Below are positions 1 through 7,573 of a stretch of 31,943 nucleotides of DNA, piece after piece. Position 1 is the first letter of the stretch; every line of letters begins with the position of its first letter. The stretch lies in assembly GCA_019649035.1 (NCBI GenBank), contig BMAT01004494.1:22979-54921 (forward strand), read 5' to 3'. The notes below the pieces were generated by a model that saw only the letters and a list, made by a program, of their open reading frames with translations, ran no database searches and was not told the DNA's origin. The DNA comes from Elysia marginata. Its lineage: Eukaryota; Mollusca; Gastropoda; Plakobranchidae. The position numbers were made by a program, and so were the translations under genes.

Positions 1-452
1 TTTAGTATATTTACTTCAAAAGCAATTTTCTTACTTAGTATAGGGTTTGTAGAAATGAGTATCTCGGTCAATGCTTTTAGCAAAACTTCATCTTTAGAAG
101 AGGTTTTGACCAAAGCCCTATGACCGAAAATCAATACTGAAATAAGGTCATGAAACCCTACCAAGGGGATATTCCCCGCCATAACAATACCGACTGTCTT
201 TGAATCTCCATTTTTGGATATAGAATAATGTTTTACCCATTTTTCCAAGTTCTTAGTTGTCAGTAATTTTGACCAGTTTTTAAGGGCAAATCGGACATTC
301 TTTTCTGTGAACCAAGGATTTTTGATTTCGGATAGCCTTATTTGTTCATCGAGAAAAGTTTTTCTTTCTCTGTCTCGTTTTTGTAGCTGATTCTCTACAT
401 AGAGGTCTAGTATAGAACCCAGATGAGAAAGTGATTGTATAATTTCGTTCAT
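1..452 (-). CDS. Acyl-CoA reductase (LuxC-like), N-terminal part, cut by window edge
   Basis: An open frame runs on - from ATG at 452 to the window edge without a stop, giving about 150 residues; the C-terminal part lies outside. The translation has a soluble helical start, a segment with WFTEKNVRFALKNW near residue 45-60, and then a core reading GIVMAGNIPLVGFHDLISVL. This is the signature I know from Bacteroidota proteins annotated as acyl-CoA reductase (LuxC family), which reduce acyl-CoA or acyl-ACP to aldehyde. In flavobacteria the gene often sits beside serC and a ferredoxin gene; those neighbours would lie to the left and cannot be checked here. The catalytic Cys region is not in view. 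The start is supported by a TAGATTTG box 18 bases upstream. Family assignment is good; the substrate is unknown. Confidence 0.83.
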   Translation of the reverse strand, partial: MNEIIQSLSHLGSILDLYVENQLQKRDRERKTFLDEQIRLSEIKNPWFTEKNVRFALKNWSKLLTTKNLEKWVKHYSISKNGDSKTVGIVMAGNIPLVGFHDLISVLIFGHRALVKTSSKDEVLLKALTEILISTNPILSKKIAFEVNIL

Positions 453-470
453 TGTTTTTTTGAAGTTTTA

Positions 471-505
471 CAAATCTACTATATTTGTTGGTAGAAATTC
501 CTCAA
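471..505 (-). promoter_or_regulatory. Promoter of the acyl-CoA reductase gene
   Basis: On the - strand TAGATTTG (478-471) matches the Bacteroidetes -7 consensus TAnnTTTG exactly. A TTG (505-503) lies 24 bases before it, slightly longer than the usual 17-23 spacing. The gene starts 18 bases downstream. Confidence 0.5.
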
Positions 506-532
506 TACTCCCCTCATAAATAGTTTAATTCT

Positions 533-540
533 TATATTCG
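533..540 (+). promoter_or_regulatory. -7 box of the tRNA-Leu gene
   Basis: TATATTCG lies 14 bases before the tRNA. It is a one-base variant (C for T) of TAnnTTTG; the same TTCG form recurs before secDF and yqeY. I see no TTG at the expected upstream distance. Confidence 0.4.
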
Positions 541-554
541 CGCCACATCGGTAA

Positions 555-636
555 GCGGATGTGGTGGAACTGGTAGACACGCTAGACTTAGGATCTAGTG
601 CCGCAAGGCGTGGGGGTTCGATTCCCTTCATCCGCA
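555..636 (+). tRNA. tRNA-Leu (anticodon UAG)
   Basis: This is a class II tRNA with a long variable arm. The acceptor stem is GCGGATG (555-561) with CATCCGC (629-635), and A636 is the discriminator. The anticodon stem is 582-586 with 594-598, its loop is CTTAGGA (587-593), and the anticodon TAG is at 589-591, reading CUN leucine codons. The T arm is GGGGG, TTCGATT, CCCTT. CCA is not encoded. The D loop keeps the GG pair. Confidence 0.97.
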
Positions 637-1037
637 CAATTCAAAAACTGTAGAGGCTTGAAAATTAATGTGATTTTCTAATACCGATTTTTATCCCCGT
701 TTCTTTCCAGTATAAAAAATATATAACCATTTTGGTTTTATTTACATGATTCTTTGATAGAGTATTCTCCCGGATTCAGCTTATTTTTTATAAGACTTAT
801 CCTCTTGGCAAATAAAACGGTCAAACTTTTAAGACTATATCAGGACATTATCAAATTGAAAGAATCTGAGTTTAGATGGAATCACAGAAAAGGCACTGGT
901 CTAGACATGTCTACAAATACTTCTTGTGATTTGTCGCATTTGGTAAATTGAATCTACCCTCTATCCAAGAGATTACGCTGGCTTTGTTTGTTAAGGGTAA
1001 TTAGTTACCTTCGTACGCTTGTAAATAAGTTACAAAA
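637..1037. other. Gene-free gap between tRNA-Leu and secDF
   Basis: About 400 bases with no convincing gene. The one longer open frame (754-951, TTG start, 65 codons) has no recognisable motif and no promoter. The last 55 bases hold the secDF promoter. A weak AT-only inverted repeat near 659-677 could follow the tRNA but has no GC stem. Confidence 0.6.
984..1013 (+). promoter_or_regulatory. secDF promoter
   Basis: TTG (984-986), a 19-base spacer and TACCTTCG (1006-1013) fit the Bacteroidetes primary sigma factor promoter (TTG, 17-23 bases, TAnnTTTG) with one mismatch. The secDF ATG is 24 bases downstream. Confidence 0.6.
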
Positions 1038-3998
1038 ATGGAAGGAAAAGGACTTGTAAAACTGTTTGGTTTCTTGTTTGGAGTGGTGAGTTTGTACCAA
1101 CTTTCGTTCACCTATATTTCTAATGAAACAAAAGATAGGGCGCGTGTATTTGCCAAAAATAAAGTGTCCGAAGATGAGGATAACTATGTAGAGGAGCGAA
1201 GAAAGAAAGAACTACACTATTTGGACTCTGTTAGCGGGGAGACGGTTTATGACATAGGTATTACCTCCTTTACTTATAAGGAAGTGGAAGAAAAGGAACT
1301 CAATAAGGGGCTAGACCTAAAAGGGGGAATCAATGTCATCTTACAGATATCTGTGAAAGATATTTTGAGAGGCCTGGCAAATTATTCTAAAGACCCTACA
1401 TTCAACAATGCCCTGGTAGGGGCTGATAAGGCTTCTGAAGGGAGCGATAGTAATTATGTAGATTTATTTTTCGAGATATTTGAGAATATAGGCGAAAATG
1501 TGCATCTAGCTTCTCCTAGTATTTTTGCAACCAAATCATTGAGTGGGGACATTACTTTTGACATGAGTAATGATGATGTAAAGCCAATTATTAGAGAGAA
1601 GGTAAACGCTTCTATCGTTTCTGCCTTTGAGGTATTGAGAAAGCGGATAGACAGGTTTGGAGTCACACAACCAAATATTCAAAGATTGGGTAACTCGGGG
1701 AGAATATTGGTAGAACTGCCTGGGGCAAAGGATATTGACAGGGTAAAAAAATTACTAAAAAGCACAGCCCAGCTAGAATTTTGGTTTACAAAAAAAAATG
1801 TAGATGTATTGCCTTTTTTGGTAAAGGCAGATGAGATGTTACAGGATATTCTTCCGAAAGAAAAAAGTGCCGTGAAAGAGGAAGCCGTATCAGAACTAGA
1901 CTCACTCCTCTCGGATGTCGCAAATGACAGTTTGGAAGGGGCTAAAAAACGCCCCCTTTTAGATCTAATCGTGGACCAGAGTTTTGAGGGGGCGCCTATC
2001 CTAGGGGCCTTTGCTATCAAAGATACAGCAACGGTAAATGGATACCTCAAAATTCATCAGATAAGAACGCTATTGACAGAAACCCAAAAGGATGTGAAAT
2101 TTGTTTGGGGCAAACCCAAGCAAAATTTAGAAGTTGTAAACTTGTACGCACTAGAGTACAATCGACAGGGGCGACCGCCCCTTAGTGGAAGTGTTATAGA
2201 AAATGCGAGCCAGACTTATGATATAAACAACAACCCCGCGGTTTCTATGCAAATGAACGGAAAAGGCTCAAGAATATGGGAAGAAATGACGGGAAGAGCC
2301 TACAAAGAGAGGAGCAACATCGCAATAGTTCTGGATAATGTGGTGTATTCAGCACCGAGTGTTAGCTCTGGGTCCATATCAGGTGGGCGTTCTGAAATCA
2401 CGGGAGATTTTACTCTAAACGAAGCCGTTGACCTTGCCAATGTCCTCAGGGCAGGGAAGTTGCCTGCATCAGCAGAAATTGTACAGTCTGAAATTGTAGG
2501 GCCTTCACTTGGTCAGGAAGCTATTGACAACGGAATAAACTCATTTATCATAGCAATGATTATAGTACTTGTATGGATGATGGCTTATTATGGTATAGAA
2601 GGCTTCTTTGCAAATATTGCATTGCTATTTAATATTGTCTTAATTTTTGGCGTCCTTGCTGGGTTGGGTGCTGTTTTGACACTTCCCGGGATAGCAGGGA
2701 TCGTACTGACAATAGGCATGTCAGTTGATGCCAATGTAATCATCTTCGAAAGGATAAAGGAAGAGATCAAAAAGGGGAAATCTCAAGCAAGGTCTATAGC
2801 AGATGGTTTTAACAATGCCCTTTCCTCTATTTTAGATGCCAATATCACGACGGGACTCACTGCTATTATTCTCTTAGTTTTTGGAACAGGTCCTATTAGG
2901 GGATTTGCGACAACCTTAATTATCGGTATTTTGACATCTCTTTTCACGGCTGTTTTTATTTCTAGGCTACTTATAGAGTCTAGATTGAGTAAAAAAAGGA
3001 CAATGACATTTGATACGCCCGTTATCAGAAAGTTAATTCGAGAAACCAAAATCAATTTTTTGGGAGCTAGAAAAGTTGCTTATATCGTTTCTGGTCTTCT
3101 GATTTTAGCATCTCTTATCTCGCTCTCTACCAAAGGGCTCAATCAAGGGGTTGACTTTTTGGGGGGAAGAAGTTATCAGGTTAGATTTGAAGAAAAAGTA
3201 TCCCCTCAAGAGTTATCTTTTCAGCTAAAAAAAGCCTTGGGAAGTGTAGAGGTCAAGACTTTTGGAAGCCCTAATCAGGTAAAGATAACCACCAAGTACA
3301 AAGTAGAGGAAAATGGGGATCAAATAGACAATGAAATTCAAACAATCCTCTTTCAAAAATTGCAAAAGTATTTGCCTGAAGGAAGCAGTTATGACACATT
3401 TATTAACCCTGGTGAGGACAAGCATGTTGGGATTATGTCATCTATTAAGGTGGGGCCTACCATTGCAGATGATATCAAGATCAACTCATTTTGGTCTGTT
3501 CTTGGGTCTTTGGCTGTAGTCTTCTTGTATATCCTGATGAGATTTCAAAAGTGGCAATATTCAGTGGGGGCCGTCATTGCTGTGTTCCATGATGTGATGT
3601 TGGTTCTCGGAGTATTTTCGTTGACTTATTCTTTTATGCCTTTTGGGATGGAAATAGACCAAGCCTTTATCGCTGCTATACTCACAGTTATCGGATATTC
3701 GCTGAATGATACGGTTATTGTATTTGACCGTATAAGAGAATATACAGGGCTAAAGATTAAAGAGAACAGAGCAGAGATTATCAACACTTCGCTGAACAGT
3801 ACTTTGGGAAGAACGCTGAATACTTCTCTTACTACCATGGTGGTGTTGCTCTCTATTTTCTTATTAGGAGGGGATTCCCTTAGAGGCTTTATATTTGCAA
3901 TGATTATAGGGATTGCAGTGGGAACATACTCATCATTATTCATAGCAACACCAGTATTGTATGACTTTGAGAAAAAAAATCAAAAAAAGAAGGTATAA
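1038..3998 (+). CDS. secDF: Protein translocase SecDF, fused
   Basis: A 986-residue inner-membrane protein joining SecD and SecF in one chain, as is normal in Bacteroidota. It uses the proton gradient to help pull secreted proteins through SecYEG. In order: a first membrane segment at about residues 7-27, the SecD periplasmic start GLDLKGGINVIL near 91-102, the P1 region with RIDRFGVTQPNIQRLG, the SecD membrane domain whose fourth segment carries GMSVDANVIIFERIKEE (from about 560), a second SecF-like periplasmic start (GLNQGVDFLGGRSYQV), and the SecF membrane domain with TVIGYSLNDTVIVFDRIRE (from about 883). The Asp and Arg of both conserved D4/F4 motifs are present. The end is Lys-rich. The start follows a recognisable promoter by 24 bases. 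yajC is not adjacent. A run of nine A (1790-1798) lies in the frame without breaking it. Confidence 0.97.
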   Translation: MEGKGLVKLFGFLFGVVSLYQLSFTYISNETKDRARVFAKNKVSEDEDNYVEERRKKELHYLDSVSGETVYDIGITSFTYKEVEEKELNKGLDLKGGINVILQISVKDILRGLANYSKDPTFNNALVGADKASEGSDSNYVDLFFEIFENIGENVHLASPSIFATKSLSGDITFDMSNDDVKPIIREKVNASIVSAFEVLRKRIDRFGVTQPNIQRLGNSGRILVELPGAKDIDRVKKLLKSTAQLEFWFTKKNVDVLPFLVKADEMLQDILPKEKSAVKEEAVSELDSLLSDVANDSLEGAKKRPLLDLIVDQSFEGAPILGAFAIKDTATVNGYLKIHQIRTLLTETQKDVKFVWGKPKQNLEVVNLYALEYNRQGRPPLSGSVIENASQTYDINNNPAVSMQMNGKGSRIWEEMTGRAYKERSNIAIVLDNVVYSAPSVSSGSISGGRSEITGDFTLNEAVDLANVLRAGKLPASAEIVQSEIVGPSLGQEAIDNGINSFIIAMIIVLVWMMAYYGIEGFFANIALLFNIVLIFGVLAGLGAVLTLPGIAGIVLTIGMSVDANVIIFERIKEEIKKGKSQARSIADGFNNALSSILDANITTGLTAIILLVFGTGPIRGFATTLIIGILTSLFTAVFISRLLIESRLSKKRTMTFDTPVIRKLIRETKINFLGARKVAYIVSGLLILASLISLSTKGLNQGVDFLGGRSYQVRFEEKVSPQELSFQLKKALGSVEVKTFGSPNQVKITTKYKVEENGDQIDNEIQTILFQKLQKYLPEGSSYDTFINPGEDKHVGIMSSIKVGPTIADDIKINSFWSVLGSLAVVFLYILMRFQKWQYSVGAVIAVFHDVMLVLGVFSLTYSFMPFGMEIDQAFIAAILTVIGYSLNDTVIVFDRIREYTGLKIKENRAEIINTSLNSTLGRTLNTSLTTMVVLLSIFLLGGDSLRGFIFAMIIGIAVGTYSSLFIATPVLYDFEKKNQKKKV

Positions 3999-4060
3999 TC
4001 AAATCTTTTTATAGCAAATATGTGGGTGCGATTTCCTGCATTTTTGATAATTTGGGGATC

Positions 4061-4822
4061 ATGGTATTTCGCGGGTTACATTTTTTCTTCCTTATAGCTC
4101 TGTTTTTTGGCTTATCATACACTCAGTCAGGAAGTACCATGACAGTATTAGGAGAGGTTGTCTCTAATGGCGAGGCACTTTCTGGGATAGGTGTCATTAA
4201 CATGAATAAGGAGGTCGCTACCAAGACAGACATCACAGGCAAGTTTATAATAGATGTATCTCTTGGCGATAAGATTGCTTTTTTTTCCAAAAATTATCAA
4301 TATGAAGTCCTTTTTGTGACCAAGGACATTGTCGAAAGGGTAAAATGGAGGGTAGAATTGGAAGAAAAAATGGTGAAACTAGATGAAGTGGTACTTACTA
4401 ATGCGCAGAAGGAGTCTTTGAAAAAGAGAAATGAAGCATTCAAGCGGTATTATAATGGGCAAGACTATCACACTAAGGTAGTAAATATAGCGGGGACTAG
4501 AACCGAAGATATACAGTATGGTTTAGACTTTGCCAACATATACAGGGCATTGAGAAACACTATAAAAAACAAGAAAGGGAGGGAAGAAGGCGAGTCCGTA
4601 CTTACCCCAAGTGTGATTATCAGAGGGATATACCCAGAATCGTTTTTTGTAGAGAAATTGGGTGTTCCCAAAGGTGAAATCAGTGTATTTCTATTTTTCT
4701 GTGAACAGGACTTTCCTGACAGGGAGATTTTGAAAAAGCAAAACGAATTCCAACTATTAGATTATTTAATCAAAAAAACAACCCAGTATAAAGCACTCCG
4801 AAAAGATACAGAGAAAAAATAG
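4061..4822 (+). CDS. Exported protein with carboxypeptidase-regulatory-like domain
   Basis: A protein of 253 residues from ATG 4061; an in-frame GTG at 4022 would add 13 residues ahead of the signal peptide and is less likely. Residues 1-22 (MVFRGLHFFFLIALFFGLSY) form a signal peptide. Residues about 28-105 read as a CarboxypepD_reg-like beta-sandwich: G-x-V, then GVGVxNxxxxxTK-type TDITGKFIIDV, ending with the MVKLDEVVL edge typical of Bacteroidota surface proteins. The rest is charged and helical with no motif I know. Similar 250-residue envelope proteins are common in flavobacteria and have no established function. It lies 62 bases after secDF with no terminator between them, so it may be read from the secDF promoter. 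No TonB-dependent receptor barrel follows, so this is not a truncated SusC. Confidence 0.72.
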   Translation: MVFRGLHFFFLIALFFGLSYTQSGSTMTVLGEVVSNGEALSGIGVINMNKEVATKTDITGKFIIDVSLGDKIAFFSKNYQYEVLFVTKDIVERVKWRVELEEKMVKLDEVVLTNAQKESLKKRNEAFKRYYNGQDYHTKVVNIAGTRTEDIQYGLDFANIYRALRNTIKNKKGREEGESVLTPSVIIRGIYPESFFVEKLGVPKGEISVFLFFCEQDFPDREILKKQNEFQLLDYLIKKTTQYKALRKDTEKK

Positions 4823-4858
4823 AGCTTACAAAAACTCATAGCGCTTAACTAACTGAAA

Positions 4859-5917
4859 TTAAACTTCTTTTCCAGAAAAACTATCCCATCCCTGTGCTTT
4901 TAGTGGGATGAGTTCACCTATTCGGGACACCAAATTTGCACCTTCATTTTTGCTAGTTATATATCCAACAACTGTAAGGTTGGGATTGCCTTTTATTTTA
5001 GGGTAGTCTTTTTGTTTTATTGTAAAGAGTAGTTCGTAATCTTCACCTCCGTTGAGGCATATGGTTACGGGATGTAAATTAAAAGATTCGGAAGTTGTTA
5101 ACACCTGCGGGTCTATTGGTATTTTTTCTTCATAGAGTTGGCAACCCATCTCTGAAGCATGGCAAATATGCAAGAGCTCTGAAGAAAGCCCGTCGCTAAT
5201 GTCTATCATGGAAGTAGGGACAACACCCAACGCTTCTAGCAAAGGAGGAATGTCTTTTCTAGCCTCCGGTTTTATCTGTCTCTCTATAAGGTAAGTATGG
5301 GGTTCTAAATCAGGTTGATTATTTGGATTTACTTCAAATATTTGCCGTTCCCTCTCTAATACTTGAAACCCTAAATACGCGCCTCCTAAATCTCCTGTAA
5401 CGACAATTAAATCTCCTTCAGATGCCCCCTTTCTCAGTGTTATTTTCTCTGGAGAAACCTCACCTACCGCGGTAACCGATATGATAAGTCCTTTGGAAGA
5501 AGAAGTTGTATCCCCTCCCACAATGTCGACCCCATAGGTTTCTGCCGCCAAACGAATTCCTAAATAGAACTCCTCCAAGTCCTCCACCAAAAACCGATTG
5601 GACAGCGCAAGGGATACAGTAATCTGCTTTGCATTTCCATTCATAGCGTAAATATCTGAAAGATTCACCACCACAGCCTTATAACCTAGATGCTTCAAAG
5701 ACATATATGTCAGGTTAAAGTGGACCCCCTCTACTAGCATATCAGTGGAGACAAGCGTTTGTTTTTTACTGTCTGATTGCAATACAGCAGCATCATCTCC
5801 TACGCCGAGGATGGTAGTTTTCTGATAGTTTTTTAGGTCTTTCGTCAAATAGTTTATTAAGGCAAATTCGCCAAACTCAGAAAGCGAGGTTTTCCCATTG
5901 CCTTTATTTTCGAACAT
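4859..5917 (-). CDS. thiL: Thiamine-monophosphate kinase
   Basis: A 352-residue cytoplasmic enzyme that phosphorylates thiamine monophosphate to the active cofactor thiamine diphosphate using ATP. It belongs to the PurM/ThiL (AIR synthase-related) fold. Visible motifs are GDDAAVL (residues 40-46), STDMLVEGVHF (57-67), NLSDIYAMNG (about 85-94), the metal-binding VGGDTTSS (133-140) and DISDGLS in the C-terminal half. The length is usual for the family. The ATG at 5917 is preceded by a TACTTTTG box. No other thiamine gene is adjacent. It converges with the exported-protein gene, leaving 36 bases with no clear hairpin between the stops. Confidence 0.95.
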   Translation of the reverse strand: MFENKGNGKTSLSEFGEFALINYLTKDLKNYQKTTILGVGDDAAVLQSDSKKQTLVSTDMLVEGVHFNLTYMSLKHLGYKAVVVNLSDIYAMNGNAKQITVSLALSNRFLVEDLEEFYLGIRLAAETYGVDIVGGDTTSSSKGLIISVTAVGEVSPEKITLRKGASEGDLIVVTGDLGGAYLGFQVLERERQIFEVNPNNQPDLEPHTYLIERQIKPEARKDIPPLLEALGVVPTSMIDISDGLSSELLHICHASEMGCQLYEEKIPIDPQVLTTSESFNLHPVTICLNGGEDYELLFTIKQKDYPKIKGNPNLTVVGYITSKNEGANLVSRIGELIPLKAQGWDSFSGKEV

Positions 5918-5944
5918 ATAGATTTACAAAAATTATAGGGACAA

Positions 5945-5952
5945 CAAAAGTA
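5945..5952 (-). promoter_or_regulatory. -7 box of thiL
   Basis: TACTTTTG on the - strand (5952-5945) matches TAnnTTTG exactly and lies 27 bases upstream of the thiL ATG. No TTG is found at the normal distance, so the -33 half is weak. Confidence 0.45.
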
Positions 5953-6037
5953 TTAATTTTAAAACTTATCTCTTTTTGGAAGACCTACATTTTGTGAGTC
6001 GTTATTAAATTCTCTTCAAAGTATCAATTATTTTTGT

Positions 6038-6060
6038 GAATCTATACCCCCCGTAGATTC
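6038..6060. repeat. Inverted repeat with C-rich loop
   Basis: GAATCTA (6038-6044) and TAGATTC (6054-6060) form a perfect 7-base-pair stem around a 9-base loop containing six C. It is not followed by a T run on +, so it is not a typical terminator. Confidence 0.5.
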
Positions 6061-6077
6061 CAACTAGCAAGTCCGAC

Positions 6078-6097
6078 CAATTAAGAAGAATTAATTG
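6078..6097. repeat. AT-rich inverted repeat
   Basis: CAATTAA (6078-6084) and TTAATTG (6091-6097) pair perfectly around GAAGAA. The following bases are TTTTTAG, so a weak terminator on + is possible, though only one GC pair is present. Confidence 0.4.
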
Positions 6098-6336
6098 TTT
6101 TTAGACTAATTTAATAGGTCTTCAGCTAATTTTCTTTTGTATATAGTCTATCTCTTTGTTTATCAAGGCACTACATTTTTAAGCAAAAATTTCATGCCTT
6201 GCACCTGGATGTGAGTTATTTATATTTACATTCCATAGAAATAATTTTAAAATTCCTGTCCTTTTTCCCCTACTATTTCTCGCAATCACCAATTGAGCTT
6301 AGCCAAAAGCAAATAACAAAATATGGAGTATCCGAT

Positions 6337-6369
6337 AAAAATTGGACCCCCGAGTAGCCTTTAATTTTT
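6337..6369. repeat. Inverted repeat with C-rich loop, second copy of the motif
   Basis: AAAAATT (6337-6343) pairs with AATTTTT (6363-6369); GG (6344-6345) can pair with CC (6358-6359) leaving a TTT bulge. The loop holds ACCCCCGAGTAG (6346-6357), close to ACCCCCCGTAG (6046-6056) in the first hairpin. Confidence 0.35.
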
Positions 6370-6512
6370 TCAAAGAGAATTAATATCAAAGTTATTTGGA
6401 TTATCCCATTAAATTATTAGTGAGATATATTCTCCAAGTTATTTGAGTACTGATTTTGAAATTATGCAACGGTCTCCCATTATAATTCCAAGTAGAGCTA
6501 ATACTGTTAATT

Positions 6513-6542
6513 TTGTTTATTTTAGCCAAAAAATTACCTTTG
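6513..6542 (+). promoter_or_regulatory. Promoter of the coiled-coil protein gene
   Basis: TTG (6513-6515), a 19-base spacer and TACCTTTG (6535-6542) match the Bacteroidetes promoter consensus with no mismatch. The ATG at 6569 is 26 bases downstream. It is one of the two best-formed promoters in the window. Confidence 0.75.
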
Positions 6543-6568
6543 GAAAAAAATAAATTAATATAGAGTAG

Positions 6569-7468
6569 ATGAGAAAATTGCAAAGAAAGAGTAATAATGG
6601 GGTGAAAGTAGTTATGGTATTTTCCTTAATTGGCTTTTTGGTGGTTGGTGTTTTGGCAGTTAAACTCTACCAAGACAGAAAAAGAGTAACTAGAACCTTG
6701 GAAAGCGAAAAAAAAGAACTGATATCCAATCTTGAGAGTCTCCAAAAAGACTATGAGGATATTGGTCTGTTAAAAGATGAGATTTCTGATGAATTACAGG
6801 TAGCTCAATTGGATCTACTCAAATATATAGACTCCTTGAAAAATATGAAGATTGACTACAGTATATTGAGCAGAGTGAGGAGGCAACTGGGTATTTTGAA
6901 AAAGGAGAGGGAGATACTACTAAACCAAAATGACTCTTTGCGATACAGCCTTCAAGCTTTGGGAATGGAACGGGATAGTACCATTACCCAGTTGAGATTG
7001 CAGATGGAACTAAATGATTCCCTCACTAGTCAGGCTACTGATTTACAGAAAAAGCTTGAAGAAAATTCAGGACTTAATATCAATAAAGTTTCTGTAGTCG
7101 GGGCTAGGGAGCGTTCAAATGGAAAACTGTCAACGACAAGAAAAGCATCTAAGGCAGACCTCCTCAAGATATGCTTTACCGTTGAAAAAAACCCCTTGGC
7201 AAGTAATGGGGATTTCAATTTTTATATTACCGTTGTAGACCCAACCGGAATCATACTGGGAGCAGATAAAACTATCAGTAATAGAATGGGGCGAAGCGTT
7301 GAGTACAGTATCATCTCTAACTTTTACTACGATAATGCTTCTTCCCTTGATGTTTGCGATTATATCAACCAAGAAAAAGGCAAGAGACTATCCAATGGAG
7401 AATATAGTATTAGGATATATGACCAAAACCTCCGAAAGGTTAGTGACTACAGAACTGTTCTCAAATAG
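6569..7468 (+). CDS. Membrane-anchored coiled-coil protein of unknown function
   Basis: A 299-residue protein. The first 12 residues are basic, followed by one membrane segment (about 13-31: VKVVMVFSLIGFLVVGVLAV) without a cleavage site, so the N-terminus should stay in the cytoplasm with the rest in the periplasm. Residues about 35-165 are a long heptad-rich coiled coil with many Lys, Glu, Leu and Gln. The C-terminal 125 residues form a mixed beta-rich domain with KASKADLLKICFTVEKN and DFNFYITVVDPTGIILG. I recognise this layout from flavobacterial proteins sometimes labelled 'chromosome partitioning protein ParA'; that label is unsupported, since no Walker motif is present. It has its own consensus promoter and ends at a clear terminator, so it is a single-gene transcript. 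Function unknown. Confidence 0.82.
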   Translation: MRKLQRKSNNGVKVVMVFSLIGFLVVGVLAVKLYQDRKRVTRTLESEKKELISNLESLQKDYEDIGLLKDEISDELQVAQLDLLKYIDSLKNMKIDYSILSRVRRQLGILKKEREILLNQNDSLRYSLQALGMERDSTITQLRLQMELNDSLTSQATDLQKKLEENSGLNINKVSVVGARERSNGKLSTTRKASKADLLKICFTVEKNPLASNGDFNFYITVVDPTGIILGADKTISNRMGRSVEYSIISNFYYDNASSLDVCDYINQEKGKRLSNGEYSIRIYDQNLRKVSDYRTVLK

Positions 7469-7477
7469 TATAGATTC

Positions 7478-7534
7478 CCTGCCTTTCTAGTTATGTGTCA
7501 GATTTGATTCATTCTAAAGGCAGGTTTTTTCTTT
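7478..7534 (+). terminator. Rho-independent terminator of the coiled-coil gene
   Basis: CCTGCCTTT (7478-7486) and AAAGGCAGG (7516-7524) form a perfect 9-base-pair stem with a 29-base loop, followed directly by TTTTTTCTTTT. It begins 10 bases after the stop. The long loop is unusual, but stem and T run fit. Confidence 0.7.
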
Positions 7535-7573
7535 TACCATTTATAGATTCGGTCGTGTGAACATTTCCTATAA

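Larger units (their letters stand above)
5918..6568. other. Gene-free 651-base stretch with hairpins
   Basis: No frame here looks coding on either strand. The left end holds the thiL -7 box (5945-5952) and the right end the promoter of the next gene (6513-6542). Between them are three inverted repeats (6038-6060, 6078-6097, 6337-6369) and an imperfect one near 6207-6234, where GGATGT and ACATTCC pair with one bulge. It does not carry the end sequences of tmRNA or the conserved RNase P core. It may be decayed DNA or may encode a small RNA; the sequence alone does not decide. Confidence 0.5.

Noticed and set aside
754-951. 65-codon open frame between tRNA-Leu and secDF
   Set aside because: It uses a TTG start, has no promoter, no known motif and an ordinary composition for random AT-rich DNA.
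4022-4060. GTG start of the exported protein at 4022
   Set aside because: The added 13 residues would precede a good signal peptide that begins at ATG 4061.
5918-6568. tmRNA or RNase P RNA in the gene-free stretch
   Set aside because: The conserved tmRNA 5' end and the RNase P core are not present on either strand as far as I can read.
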